From NCBI RefSeq assembly GCF_022179285.1, contig NZ_BPQO01000011.1:1-64000 (forward strand): DNA of 64,000 nucleotides, in the 5' to 3' direction. The notes beneath the pieces are model-generated. The model ran no database searches. It was not told the origin of the DNA and was given only the letters and a program-made list of their open reading frames with translations. This document shows positions 1 to 8,616 of this stretch, piece after piece. How positions within the stretch are numbered: the stretch's first letter is position 1; each line of letters begins with the position of its first letter. A program made the translations under genes and the position numbers. The stretch comes from Methylobacterium hispanicum. GTDB lineage: Bacteria > Pseudomonadota > Alphaproteobacteria > Rhizobiales > Beijerinckiaceae.

Positions 1-498
1 GCCTGTCCCGGCGGATCACCCCGCCATCTCCGCCGAGCCCCTCGCCGGCCATCGCGCTCGCCCGCGCCATCAGGCCGGATCGCTCAATCCCCATAGCCGA
101 CTGCCTCGGTCTCCGCGGGTTCGTTCCTCGGAGACTTTCGTACGCCTGCCGGCGCCCGAAACTCTTCACGAAAGCCGACTGGCTGATTTCGGCACCGCGA
201 GGCGCTAAACCGGACATCGCAGCATTCTTGCTACAGGCGTCTGTGACGCGCGTTTTGCCGACGTTTGAATAGCCGACACGGTTCTCCGACGCGGTTGCAA
301 TCGTTTTGGTCGACCGAGCATGCGTGGTCAGTGATCGTCGGGAAAACGTTCGTTTTTTGTACATAACGGTCGAAACAGCTGAATGACCGCTCCGGGTGGT
401 TTCCTGCCTGTCCGCTTACGAGGACCGACGCAACCAAACCGGACCTGCAAACAGATCGTGCTGTTTGGCTGGTCGTGCGCTCGACCGTGCTGGATGAG
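1..498. other. no supported gene at left edge
   Basis: No reading frame here looks like a protein. The short frames lack a ribosome binding site and have no recognisable motif. The stretch lies downstream of the minus-strand M48 protease gene and is less GC-rich than the rest of the window. It could hold the remnant of a gene broken by mobile elements, but I see nothing specific. Confidence 0.4.
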
Positions 499-1959
499 TT
501 AACGACCAACTTCTTTGTTCCGAATGATCTTAGTCGATGCAAAGGTGCCATCCGGTGCGTCGGCCATCATAGTCAACATCGCGCCAAACGGCCCAGCATG
601 CTCGCTTTGTACGGAGAGGAACGCGCTCAACTCTTTCGGATCGCACTTTCGAGCCAGATGTGGAACGTTAGCCATTGAGGCGATCGCCCCAATATTGCAG
701 GCCATACCCTTGGCTGCAGCCGCGAGGAACACGTTGAAGGGCTGCGGATCGAAGATCTCGATCAATACGGCTGGGCGGTCGAGGCGCTTGGCGTTGCAAC
801 ACAGGATTGCTGCCACCGCCAAGATGACGCCGTAGCTCATGTTGCGGGTCAGGCCGAGCCAATTCCTTGTGTCGTCGGTGGCAACGCGACGGAGGGCGCT
901 CATCGCTCGGAACGCCTCGCGCCGGCCGGGGCTGACAAATGCGTCGCACAGATGGTCGGCCGGTCGGCGCAGTGCATCCGGGCGCGTGTCGCGCCGCGCA
1001 GGTGCAATGAGTGCCATCGACCCGGTCATCGCGATGATCGCATTCACGCGCTCATCCATCCTCGGGTGTGTCGCCAGTCCGCCCTCGGCCGCGCCGTCGA
1101 TCATCATCGCGTCTTGACCGGACGGAAGCCCAGCAATCGCGCTGTGGCCGTGCACCTTCCGCAAGGCCGAGATGAGGGCGGCCGGGTTTTGCGTAGCCTC
1201 CACGGCGACTGCGTCGGCGATAAACTCCCGGGATGAGGAGATCAGAAGCCGAACGAGCCGGCCCGCCTTCAGCGCCGACTGGGCGACGAAGCTGACGATC
1301 AGCACGAACACGAGGATCGGCGGAAACCACAACGTCAGGATCGGGAGACCCACGAGTTCCTTAAGCGGAGTGGTTTCCTTCATCCGCGGCGTAATCAACA
1401 GATCGAGCAGGCGCAGGCACACGTTGGCGGCCGCCATCAGGCGGATGTCGCCATTGCGGATGTGCGCGAGTTCGTGCGCGACCACTCCCGCCAGTTCGTC
1501 GTCGTCGAGACCATCGATGAGCCCACGGGTCACCACGACGACCGCGTCCTTGCGTCGGATGCCGCAGGCGAACGCATTCAGCGCACTTGAACGGATCACG
1601 CCGACATAAGGTACCGGCAATCCCATACTGAGCGCCAGCGGTTCGACGATGCGGCACAGGCGCGGCTCGTCCTGCTCGTCGACGAACGTGAACGCCATGA
1701 CCCTGCGCACTGCGTGAACGTGCCAGAGCAGTAGCGCAACGAACAGGATGATGCCGGCGAGCGTCACCAGAACCAGGTAGCGGCTCGCGTAGCCGACCCA
1801 GGTGAAGACCGGCGCATGCTCTGGATCGAGGGCGGCAAGCGGCAAGTAGAGCGCTAGTACGGCTCCAACATGGAAAGCGGCGAGAAAGCCGGCGAACAGG
1901 ACCAGCGAACGCCGGTCATTCGCGGCGATCCAGCCGAACAGGCCGTTGACGCGCAGCAT
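499..1959 (-). CDS. M48 family (HtpX-like) membrane metalloprotease
   Basis: Predicted zinc endopeptidase of the inner membrane, 486 aa. Two hydrophobic segments (about residues 18-42 and 58-80) precede the catalytic domain. The zinc motif HELAH lies at residues 162-166 and a downstream REFIADA motif supplies the usual third glutamate ligand. Another hydrophobic hairpin lies near residues 205-230, between these motifs. The family takes part in membrane-protein quality control. The gene lies 18 bp downstream of lemA on the same strand, a pairing seen in many bacteria, so the two are probably co-transcribed. It is longer than classical HtpX (about 290 aa), with an extra C-terminal region of about 170 residues containing one more hydrophobic stretch. 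I am confident of the family; the substrate is unknown. Confidence 0.85.
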   Translation of the reverse strand: MLRVNGLFGWIAANDRRSLVLFAGFLAAFHVGAVLALYLPLAALDPEHAPVFTWVGYASRYLVLVTLAGIILFVALLLWHVHAVRRVMAFTFVDEQDEPRLCRIVEPLALSMGLPVPYVGVIRSSALNAFACGIRRKDAVVVVTRGLIDGLDDDELAGVVAHELAHIRNGDIRLMAAANVCLRLLDLLITPRMKETTPLKELVGLPILTLWFPPILVFVLIVSFVAQSALKAGRLVRLLISSSREFIADAVAVEATQNPAALISALRKVHGHSAIAGLPSGQDAMMIDGAAEGGLATHPRMDERVNAIIAMTGSMALIAPARRDTRPDALRRPADHLCDAFVSPGRREAFRAMSALRRVATDDTRNWLGLTRNMSYGVILAVAAILCCNAKRLDRPAVLIEIFDPQPFNVFLAAAAKGMACNIGAIASMANVPHLARKCDPKELSAFLSVQSEHAGPFGAMLTMMADAPDGTFASTKIIRNKEVGR

Positions 1960-1977
1960 ATGGATCTCGCAGGCAAG

Positions 1978-2547
1978 TCAGAACTTGAAGGCGACAGGTT
2001 CGTCGATGAGGACGCGCTCGATGCCAAGGTCGAATGGCTTGCGCAGCTGCATCTTCCAGAGCCGCGCGATGAGGCTGCCGGGGAACTGACGCAGCGTCGC
2101 CCCATACTCGCCGACAGAGAGGTTGTAGAAGCGGCGCGACGCCGTGATGCGGTTCTCGGCGGCGACAAACTCGTCGCGCAGCGCCGTGAAGTGGCTCGAT
2201 GCCTTCAACTCGGGATAGCGCTCGGCCGCCCCGATCAGGGCATTGATGGTCTGTGTTAGGTTCTTCTCAGCCTCAAGGCGTGCCTCGGGCTGGATCGCCG
2301 CGAGGGCGGCGGTGCGGGCCTGGATGACGCTGAGCAGGACATCGTGCTCGTGCTTGGCATAGCCTCTGACCGTCTCGACCAGCCCGGGGATCAGGTTCTG
2401 CCGGTGCTTGAGGTGCGCATCGATGTCGGCGAAAGCCGTCTCGCAACGCTGATCAAGCGCCACGAGCCGGTTCCGTGTCGCTACGACGATGTAGAACGGA
2501 GCGGCGGCCAGCGCGATGGCCAGCAGGACGAGACTGGTATCAATCAT
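1978..2547 (-). CDS. lemA: LemA family membrane protein
   Basis: 189 aa, close to the usual LemA length. An N-terminal transmembrane helix (about residues 5-22) is followed by the LemA helical domain, with a typical segment of the form AFADIDAHLKHRQNLIPGLV near residues 38-57. LemA proteins have a short outside N-terminus and a cytoplasmic helical bundle; their biochemical role is not settled, though they often occur with HtpX-type proteases. Here the M48 protease follows immediately, and the divergent neighbour is PspA. That setting suggests a membrane-stress module. The 147-bp gap to the divergent pspA gene contains an AT-rich stretch that may hold both promoters. Confidence 0.85.
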   Translation of the reverse strand: MIDTSLVLLAIALAAAPFYIVVATRNRLVALDQRCETAFADIDAHLKHRQNLIPGLVETVRGYAKHEHDVLLSVIQARTAALAAIQPEARLEAEKNLTQTINALIGAAERYPELKASSHFTALRDEFVAAENRITASRRFYNLSVGEYGATLRQFPGSLIARLWKMQLRKPFDLGIERVLIDEPVAFKF

Positions 2548-2694
2548 AAGGGCAAGCCTCTCCCCAACACACGTGCCAGGATAGAGGCGCCGGGTATAGA
2601 AACTGTTTATCTCACCGATAATTACTGTTCGGTATTAATTTAAATTCAATGGGCGACAGGCGATCCTGCTTCATGGATGCTGTTGAGGTGAGCC

Positions 2695-3363
2695 ATGTCT
2701 GAATCCATCTTTTCACGGATATCGCGGATTTTATCGGCCTCTGTCGAGGACGCGATCGACAGGCTGGAAGCCGCAGGTGGCCCGGCTGTGATGCGCGAAG
2801 CCGTCCGTGAAGCGGAGCGGGCCATCGATCAGGCGAAGGCGGAACTCGAAAGCATCACGGTGCGTCGGCTGCAGGCAGCGCGCCAGCAACAGCTGCTCGC
2901 GAAACGCATCGAGGATCTGGGTGGTAAAGCCGCCTTCGCCGTCGATGAGGGCCGAGAGGATCTCGCCGAGGCGGCCCTGTCCCGGCAGATCGACTTTGAG
3001 ACCCAAGCCAGGGCGCTCGATGATGTGCAGGCGCAGGTTCGGGTTGAGGAGGCAGAACTGGAGGCCGGCCTCGCGGCACTGGTGGCGCGCAAGGGGCAGA
3101 TGGAGGAAGCGCTTGCCGCCTTCGAGGTCTCCAAAGGCGAGGCGGGGAATGGCTCCGGTTCCATGCGTCGTGAACACACGCCCGGTCAGCGGCTCGACGT
3201 TGCGGAGAAGGCGTTCGAGCGCGCCATGAAGGGTGTGGGCGGCGTCGGCTTCACACCGGCTGAAGCAGGGACGATCCACCGGGTTGCGGAGATCGACGCA
3301 TTGCAGAAGAGCGCGGCCGTCGCCCAGCGGCTGGCTGCGCTCAAGGCAGGGCGGGCAGCCTGA
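2695..3363 (+). CDS. pspA: PspA/IM30 family phage shock protein
   Basis: 222 aa, the usual length for PspA. It is predicted to be almost entirely alpha-helical coiled coil, starting with the amphipathic N-terminal helix (SRISRILSASVEDAIDRLE) that binds stressed membranes. Known members oligomerise on the inner face of the membrane to preserve the proton gradient. The ATG has a GAGGTGA ribosome binding site seven to eight bases upstream. The stop overlaps the next start as TGATG, so the small membrane protein downstream is translationally coupled. No PspF or PspB/C is visible, so regulation differs from the E. coli operon. Confidence 0.85.
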   Translation: MSESIFSRISRILSASVEDAIDRLEAAGGPAVMREAVREAERAIDQAKAELESITVRRLQAARQQQLLAKRIEDLGGKAAFAVDEGREDLAEAALSRQIDFETQARALDDVQAQVRVEEAELEAGLAALVARKGQMEEALAAFEVSKGEAGNGSGSMRREHTPGQRLDVAEKAFERAMKGVGGVGFTPAEAGTIHRVAEIDALQKSAAVAQRLAALKAGRAA

Positions 3364-3632
3364 TGATCCGCAAGCCGACCGAAGTCTGGGGACGCGAGAG
3401 CGCAGTCGTCACCGGGGCACGATCCGCGGCCGTCGCCGGTGCTGCGGCGGCCAGAGCTGGCACGTACTATATGCGCGGCCTGATCTGCTGGAGTTTTGCC
3501 CTGCTTTGGGGCTTCGCGGCGCTAGCCGGCGGCCTCCTCGCTGGCAGCCTGCCGACGTTGCTCGGCGTCGGCGCCATGGCAGCCTTCATGGCTTGGTCCG
3601 GCAAACGGTTGTTCGCTAAAGCGCGGGGCTAA
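3363..3632 (+). CDS. small membrane protein coupled to PspA
   Basis: 89 aa of unknown family. About 35 polar or alanine-rich residues are followed by two closely spaced hydrophobic segments (about residues 39-60 and 63-82) that could form a hairpin in the membrane, ending in a basic tail. The start codon shares a base with the pspA stop, strong evidence for co-translation. By position it may be the membrane partner of PspA in this lineage, as PspB/C are elsewhere, but no sequence resemblance to PspB or PspC is obvious. That role is inference from context only. Confidence 0.65.
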   Translation: MIRKPTEVWGRESAVVTGARSAAVAGAAAARAGTYYMRGLICWSFALLWGFAALAGGLLAGSLPTLLGVGAMAAFMAWSGKRLFAKARG

Positions 3633-3712
3633 CGTCCCGTCCTCGCTGAAATGTTTAAGTCCCGCTTACGCACCACAGCTGCACGCATCGCACAGCTATC
3701 GGAGGCAGACAG

Positions 3713-4237
3713 ATGGTTCGGACCCTCCTGTTCCTTGCCGCCCTAACGTTCACGCTCGTAGGTCCTCTGGTGTACGCAGGACCACAGCTCGCGAGCGATC
3801 TGCAAGTCGGCGGACGCTGGGTACTGGTCGACGACCTGGCGATCAAGGAGTCGAAATGCACGCGCTGGTACTATCTCGTGTCGACGTGCCACATCGAGTA
3901 CGTTGCTCGACGTGATCCAAGCCGCGTCGGCGGGACGCTCAACTATCTCGTGTTTGGCAGTTGGTCCGGTGAACGTGCACGCCTGCTGCGCGCGACCATG
4001 GATCCTAGTCGGATCGGGACCACGCTCGGGATAGAGCACATGCAGCAGCGGATCATCTCGTTTGGCGCTTTTGTGTTGATGCTGACCGCCTTCCTGCTGA
4101 CGATCATCCGATCCGGCTTTTCAATCTCGCGGACAAGCAAGCCTCCTGTAGCCGACCTGAAGGTTGAGGAGCCTGCGCTGGCCACTGGCGTCCGAGCCTT
4201 TGGCCGAAGGCAGGACGGACGTGCCAAGCTAACGTGA
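3713..4237 (+). CDS. hypothetical protein with N- and C-terminal membrane segments
   Basis: 174 aa, unknown family. A hydrophobic N-terminus (residues 3-22) looks like a signal peptide or anchor, followed by about 90 residues of predicted periplasmic domain with two cysteines near the TCHIEY stretch. A second strong transmembrane helix (about residues 117-138, GAFVLMLTAFLLTIIRS) leads to a basic cytoplasmic tail. The topology resembles a periplasmic sensor or stabiliser domain between two helices. A GGAGG-type site (ATCGGAGGCAGACAG) precedes the ATG. It lies 80 bp after the pspA partner in the same direction and may share its regulation. Confidence 0.6.
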   Translation: MVRTLLFLAALTFTLVGPLVYAGPQLASDLQVGGRWVLVDDLAIKESKCTRWYYLVSTCHIEYVARRDPSRVGGTLNYLVFGSWSGERARLLRATMDPSRIGTTLGIEHMQQRIISFGAFVLMLTAFLLTIIRSGFSISRTSKPPVADLKVEEPALATGVRAFGRRQDGRAKLT

Positions 4238-4661
4238 TTGCAAGCCCCTGCGACAAGCTGAGGAGAGCAGGCTCGGGTGAAGCCTCTTGGGTCCGAACCG
4301 TAGATCCGACGGTTTGAAGGTGGAGTCAGCCACGACTCGTCGTGCTGAAGTGGGTCGCTATAGGGATCCTACTGGTTGGTCGGCCCATAAAATTGCAGAG
4401 CGTAAGGCCTGAGTCGATCTAACATTGACGCACCACGAAGGATGCTCCCGCCACCTGATCGCTCGAAATCTGCTATTCTGCATTCGAGCAATCGCAGTCA
4501 TCCGCGGCCATAGATTCCGAAGTCCGCTTTTAGCCGGATGAAGCACGAGCCTGGGTGACCGGTTTGGGTCGGCAGCGGATCCTTAAGGGCCGATCCGCAC
4601 GTCCCCGAAGGTCTCACGGACGCGATCCAGAATGCCCACGTCTTCCGTCTCGACCTCACAC
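4238..4661. other. non-coding stretch before the IS cluster
   Basis: No convincing gene. Short frames on both strands have no ribosome binding site or motif. The minus strand just left of the first insertion sequence (about 4583-4660) keeps an open frame ending in GDVRIGP that could be the tail of a gene cut by the element, but it cannot be identified. Confidence 0.35.
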
Positions 4662-4723
4662 TGATCCGCCCCCAATGAAGTGGTCCGCCCTTTGGTATGG
4701 CTTTGAGCCTGGAGGACGGATCG

Positions 4724-4999
4724 ATGTCGAGGAAGCGACCCAAGCCTGAGGAGATCGTCGCCAAGCTGCGGCAGGCGGACGTGCTGGTCGGGCAAGGCCA
4801 GAGCGTGGCGGAGGCGATCCGCGCGATCGGCGTGAGTGAGGTGACCTACTACCGCTGGCGGCGTGAGTACGGCGGCCTGAAGTCGGATCAGGTCCGGCGG
4901 ATGAAGGATCTGGAGACGGAGAACCAGCGGCTCAGAAAAGCCATCGCCGATCTCACCCTGGACAAGCTGATCCTGCAGGAAGCCGCCCGGGGAAACTGA
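4724..4999 (+). CDS. IS3-family transposase OrfA (IS-A)
   Basis: 91 aa from the ATG at 4724, which has a GGAGG site upstream (ATG at 4697 would also be possible). It has the N-terminal helix-turn-helix typical of the group (KPEEIVAKLRQADVLV, then VSEVTYYRWRREYGG) and a C-terminal leucine zipper starting near LETENQRLRKAI. OrfA binds the terminal repeats. The end of the gene overlaps the start of the orfB frame near GGGAAACTGA, where a -1 frameshift would give the OrfAB fusion transposase. It is intact, but the orfB it needs is broken. Confidence 0.85.
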   Translation: MSRKRPKPEEIVAKLRQADVLVGQGQSVAEAIRAIGVSEVTYYRWRREYGGLKSDQVRRMKDLETENQRLRKAIADLTLDKLILQEAARGN

Positions 5000-5601
5000 C
5001 CAGCCCCGCGCGCCGACGCGCCTGCATCGAGCATGTCCGGACCGTGCTGAAGGTCTCCGAGCGTCGGGCCTGCAAGGCACTCGGGCAGCATCGCTCGACA
5101 CAGCGCAAGGCGCCGCGGGGCAAAGATGACGAGGCGGCGCTCGTCGCCGAGCTGATCGAATTTGCCCGTAGCTACGGGCGCTACGGCTATCGGAAGGTCG
5201 CCGCCCTACTGCGGGCGGACGGCTGGCTGGTCAACGACAAGCGGGTCGAGCGCCTATGGCGGCAGGAGGGGCTGAAGGTCCCGGCCCGCCAGCCCAAGCG
5301 CGCACGGCTGTGGGACGGGGATGGTTCCTGTATCCGGCTGCGCCCGGAGCACCGCAATCACGTCTGGTCCTACGACTTCGTCGAGACGCGCACCCACGAC
5401 GGGCGCAAGTTCCGGATGCTCAACGTCCTCGACGAGTTCAGCCGCGAGTGCCTGGCCATCCGAGTGGATCGCAAGCTCAAGGCGGCCGACGTGATCGATG
5501 TGCTGTCCGACCTGTTCATCCTGCGCGGCGTGCCGGCGCACATTCGGTCAGACAATGGTCCGGAGTTCATCGCCAAGTCGGTGCAGTCCTGGATTGCGGC
5601 C
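4993..5601 (+). pseudogene. IS3-family transposase OrfB, 5' part (IS-A)
   Basis: The first two-thirds of a DDE integrase-type transposase. Two of the three catalytic acidic residues are present, in SYDFVETRT and IRSDNGPEF. The frame runs into IS-B after SWIAA. Removing IS-B and one copy of GCC joins it perfectly to the fragment at 6856, reading WIAAVGARTAYITPGSPWEN. The -1 frame relation to orfA is normal for IS3 elements. It is broken by insertion, so no active protein is expected. Confidence 0.85.
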
Positions 5602-5679
5602 TGGAGTGCGCCCCTGGGAGTGGACGGCGCTGGACCTGAGGATTGACCCGCCGCGCTGGGCTTCCGGAGGATGGAAGTC

Positions 5680-6030
5680 ATGGCTCGGTATCGAACCCAC
5701 AGTGTCGCGTTCAAGCGGCAGGTCGTGCAGGCGTATCTCGCGGGCGAGACGCTCCGCGGCCTCGCCCTGCGTCACGATCTTTCGCGCAATCTGATCCGGG
5801 TCTGGATCGCCAAGCACGAGGCGGGCGCCCTCGACGAGGACGTGCAGGCTGCCGACCTCCTGCAGGAGTACGAGGCCCGCATCGCGATGCTGGAGCGCTT
5901 GGTCGGACGGCAGACGCTGGAGATCGAGTTCCTCAAAGGGGGGCTTCAGCCCGCACGAGCGCAGAAAAGCGTGACTATGTCCGTCGTTGCCGGCCCGCCG
6001 GTCTCTCGGTCAGCCGAGGATGCACGCTGA
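5680..6030 (+). CDS. IS3-family transposase OrfA (IS-B)
   Basis: 116 aa from ATG 5680, chosen because GGAGG lies nine bases upstream; the ATG at 5671 abuts the ribosome site. It has an N-terminal helix-turn-helix ([19 protein letters not shown], then [14 protein letters not shown]) and a C-terminal coiled coil ([20 protein letters not shown]). It binds the element ends. A run AAAAG near 5965 lies in the overlap with the orfB frame and is a plausible -1 frameshift site producing OrfAB. Confidence 0.85.
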   Translation: MARYRTHSVAFKRQVVQAYLAGETLRGLALRHDLSRNLIRVWIAKHEAGALDEDVQAADLLQEYEARIAMLERLVGRQTLEIEFLKGGLQPARAQKSVTMSVVAGPPVSRSAEDAR

Positions 6031-6827
6031 TGGGCCTGCCGCGCTCGACCTTCTACGACCAGCCGGCGATCAGCACGGATGCAACCGAGCTGCTGGCCCG
6101 CCTGACGGACCTGTGCGACGCGTTCGAAGGCTACGGTTATCGACGCGTCGGAGCGGCGTTGCGCCAGCAGGGGATCGTCGTCAACGGCAAGAAGCTGCGC
6201 CGCCTGATGCGCGAGCACGGCCTGCAGCCGCGCCTGCGCCGACGGTTCAAGGCAACGACCGACAGCGACCACGACCTGCCCGTCTTCCCGAACGTGGCGG
6301 CCGAGCGGGTGCCGGACGGCCCCAACCAGCTCTGGATCGCCGACCTGACCTACATCGCCGTCCCGAACGGCTTCGTCTATCTGGCCGTGATCCTCGATGC
6401 TTGGTCGCGCAAGGCCGTCGGCTATGCCGTGAGCCGCTCGCTCGAAGCGCGCACGGCCGTGGCCGCGCTGGAGGCCGCCCTGGCGGCGCGCTCGCCGCCC
6501 AAGGGCTGCGTGCATCATTCCGACCGCGGGTCGCAGTATGCCTCTGCTGCCTACCGGAAGGTCCTGGCCGAGCATGGACTGGTCGGCTCGATGGGACGCC
6601 GCGGCAATCCCTATGACAACGCCAAGGCCGAGAGCTTCATGAAGACGCTCAAGGTCGAAGCGGTGTACGTGACGGAGTACGAAACCTTCGCCGATGTCGC
6701 GGCTGACCTTCCGCGCTTCATCGACGAAGTCTACAACGCCAAGCGGCTGCATTCCGCGCTCGGCTATCTGAGCCCCGTGCAGTTCGAGGAGCAACACGCC
6801 CGGCAGCGGGTCAAACCCCTCGCCTGA
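5965..6827 (+). CDS. IS3-family transposase OrfB (IS-B)
   Basis: DDE transposase catalytic subunit, read in the -1 frame relative to orfA, probably as an OrfAB fusion; the exact 5' limit is set by the frameshift near 5965. The rve domain shows all three acidic positions, in [21 protein letters not shown] and [12 protein letters not shown]. An HTH_21-type segment ([19 protein letters not shown]) precedes it. The open frame continues upstream to 5643 but that part is antisense-like noise. It appears intact. Confidence 0.85.
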
Positions 6828-6855
6828 GCCTGTCTACCGATAGGGGCGCACTCCA

Positions 6856-7003
6856 GCCGTTGGCGCAAGGACGGCCTACATCACCCCTGGTTCGCCGTGG
6901 GAGAACGGATATGTCGAGAGCTTCAACGCACAGATACGCAACGAGCTGCTGAATGGCGAGATTTTTTACACGCTCAAGGAGGCGCAGATCATGATCGAGG
7001 GCT
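6856..7003 (+). pseudogene. IS3-family transposase OrfB, middle fragment (IS-A)
   Basis: In-frame continuation of the interrupted IS-A orfB, carrying the third catalytic glutamate in ENGYVESFNAQIRNELL. It ends after EAQIMIEG, where IS-C starts. The expected remainder, homologous to the IS-C stretch RRHYNSIRPHSSLGY, is absent from the window. The fragment shows that IS-A was present before both other elements. Confidence 0.85.
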
Positions 7004-7037
7004 TGGCCTGCCCCCATTCGGTGGCCCAGGTTCGAAG

Positions 7038-7877
7038 TTAGTGCATCGTCGGTCGCGTGACGATGGCGGGTTGTGCGAGCGGCGCTGAGCTGCTCGGTTC
7101 CGTTGGCCAAATGACGGCCTCCGGTGCAGGCGGGTGGTAGCCGAGCGACGAGTGCGGTCGGATGCTGTTGTAGTGCCGCCGCCATTGCTCGATCACGACG
7201 CTGGCTTCCTTCAGGGTGTAGAACACCTCGCCGTCGAGGAGTTCATCGCGCAGCTTCGCGTTGAAGCTCTCGCAATACCCGTTCTCCCACGGACTGCCCG
7301 GTTCGATGTAGGCGGTCGTCGATCCAACCGCCGCGATCCAGTCCTGTACGGCCTTGGCGATGAACTCCGGCCCGTTGTCCGAGCGGATATGACCGGGCAC
7401 GCCGCGCAAACTGAACAGATCCGAGAGCACGTCGATCACGTCCAGCGCCTTGAGCTTACGGGCGACCCGGATGGCCAGGCACTCGCGGGTGAACTCATCG
7501 ATGACGTTCAGCATCCGGTACTTGCGCCCATTGTGCGTCCGGTGCTCGACGAAGTCGTAGGACCAGACGTGGTCAGGCCGCTCGGGCCGTAGTCGCAGGC
7601 AGGAGCCGTCGTTGAGCCAAAGGCGTGCCCGCTTTGGTTGGCGAGCCGGGACCTTGAGCCCTTCACGGCGCCAGATCCGTTCGACGCGCTTCACGTTCAC
7701 CGTCCAGCCGTCACGTCGGAGCAAGGCCGTGATCCGACGGTAGCCGTAGCGCCCGTACTGGACGGCCAATGCGATGATCGCGGCCGTCAGAGCAGCTTCG
7801 TCCTCGACCACCACGGCGGTCTTGCGTTGCGTCGAACGATGCTGCCCCAGGACACGGCAGGCGAAACGTTCGGACAC
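7038..7877 (-). CDS. IS3-family transposase OrfB (IS-C)
   Basis: Catalytic DDE subunit. The listed start gives 279 aa, but the conserved segment SPARRRAC lies upstream in the same frame to about 7930, so translation probably enters by frameshift from orfA. Catalytic residues are visible in SYDFVEHRT, IRSDNGPEFIA and ENGYCESFNAKLRDELL, and the family ending RRHYNSIRPHSSLGYHPPAP is complete. It looks intact. It is close in sequence to the broken OrfB of IS-A. Confidence 0.85.
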   Translation of the reverse strand: MSERFACRVLGQHRSTQRKTAVVVEDEAALTAAIIALAVQYGRYGYRRITALLRRDGWTVNVKRVERIWRREGLKVPARQPKRARLWLNDGSCLRLRPERPDHVWSYDFVEHRTHNGRKYRMLNVIDEFTRECLAIRVARKLKALDVIDVLSDLFSLRGVPGHIRSDNGPEFIAKAVQDWIAAVGSTTAYIEPGSPWENGYCESFNAKLRDELLDGEVFYTLKEASVVIEQWRRHYNSIRPHSSLGYHPPAPEAVIWPTEPSSSAPLAQPAIVTRPTMH

Positions 7878-7927
7878 ACCGTGCTCGGCAACGACGTAAG
7901 CGACACAAGCCCGGCGGCGAGCCGGGC

Positions 7928-8206
7928 TCAGAAGTTTCCCGAAGCTGCCTCCTTCAAGATGAGCTTCTCCAAGGTCAGGTCGGAGATCGCCCGACGAAGG
8001 CGCTGGTTTTCTGTCTCCAGGGACTTCAGCCGCTTGACCTGATCGCCCTTCAGGCCACCGTACTCGGAACGCCAGCGGTAATACGTGACCTCAGTCACCT
8101 CAATGGACCGGATTGCTTCGGCAACCTTGCGACCTTGCGAGACCAGAACATCAACTTGGCGCAGCTTGGCGACAATCTCTTCAGCCGTGTGCTTCTTCCG
8201 TCCCAT
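7928..8206 (-). CDS. IS3-family transposase OrfA (IS-C)
   Basis: 92 aa from the ATG at 8206 (GGAGGATGTTGTC upstream supports this start). Helix-turn-helix (TAEEIVAKLRQVDVLVSQ, then VTEVTYYRWRSEYGG) followed by a leucine zipper beginning LETENQRLRRAISDL and the conserved end LEKLILKEAASGNF. It is nearly the same as OrfA of IS-A. It regulates and, fused with OrfB, forms the transposase. Confidence 0.85.
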   Translation of the reverse strand: MGRKKHTAEEIVAKLRQVDVLVSQGRKVAEAIRSIEVTEVTYYRWRSEYGGLKGDQVKRLKSLETENQRLRRAISDLTLEKLILKEAASGNF

Positions 8207-8394
8207 GACAACATCCTCCACATGGCTCGAAGCCATACCTTAGGGAGGACCACTTTTCAGGAGGCAGGCCACCAATGGAACGAGGCTGGTGCCATCGTTA
8301 CCCTTACGATGAACAAGGCTTACCTCGTCACCTGGCGGCTGAAAGCCGTTCGGTCGGATGGCGACTGACGAGCGGGATTGGGATTCGTAGCGGG

Positions 8395-8616
8395 TTACAC
8401 CAAAAAGCTGCGCCGGACGTCCCGCAAAGTTGCCAGGGCGTCCATGTCGGCCCACAGCCCCTGCAAGACCTCGGAGGTGTCAAAACCCGTCGCCGTGAGG
8501 ATCATGGTGGTGACGGCCTTCGCGGACGTCGAGGTTTCCGCCTCGACGATGCAGGCGTTCAGCTCCGCAAGGCATTCGGCCCGTCGAATACCGAATATCG
8601 GTGAACTCATCGGCAT
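8395..8616 (-). CDS. hypothetical protein, 73 aa
   Basis: Small soluble, helical and acidic protein with no recognised domain. A GGAGG site lies seven bases before the ATG, which supports the gene. It has no membrane segment. It sits alone between IS-C and the next plus-strand small gene. Small proteins of this kind are common in Methylobacterium genomes; function unknown. Confidence 0.55.
   Translation of the reverse strand: MPMSSPIFGIRRAECLAELNACIVEAETSTSAKAVTTMILTATGFDTSEVLQGLWADMDALATLRDVRRSFLV

Larger units (their letters stand above)
5602..6855 (+). mobile_element. IS-B: complete IS3-family element inside IS-A
   Basis: 1254 bp with terminal inverted repeats: both ends read TGGAGTGCGCCCCT inward, identical over 14 bases and then diverging. 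The insertion is flanked by the 3-bp target duplication GCC (5599-5601 and 6856-6858), which fits the 3-4 bp of the family. Both open reading frames are intact, so this copy may still be active. It is a different subgroup from IS-A and IS-C, judging by unrelated OrfA sequences and ends. Confidence 0.9.
4662..7003 (+). mobile_element. IS-A: IS3-family element (IS407-like), interrupted and 3'-truncated
   Basis: The left end TGATCCGCCCCC at 4662 aligns base for base with the orfA-side terminus of the related element at 8271, including the following AAGTGGTCC and GGTATGGCTT segments, so the left boundary is well placed. The element carries orfA and orfB. It is split at 5601 by IS-B; orfB resumes in frame at 6856. 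It then stops at 7003, where IS-C begins, so its right terminus and the last part of orfB are missing. It is therefore dead unless complemented in trans, and its right end cannot be cut. Confidence 0.85.
7004..8271 (-). mobile_element. IS-C: complete IS3-family element (IS407-like)
   Basis: 1268 bp. The termini read inward TGGCCTGCCCCCATTCGGTGG (left, split here as TGGCCTGCC then CCCATTCGGTGG) and TGGCCTGCC then TCCTGAAAAGTGG (right), giving imperfect inverted repeats that share TGGCCTGCC and a GTGG block. Genes run on the minus strand. Flanking bases are GGCT on the left and CCAA on the right, so no target duplication is visible, which suggests a deletion or recombination after insertion. 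It is related to IS-A, with strongly similar OrfA and OrfB. Confidence 0.85.

Noticed and set aside
231-551. 106-codon minus-strand frame near the left edge
   Set aside because: Overlaps the end of the M48 gene, no ribosome site and no protein-like composition.
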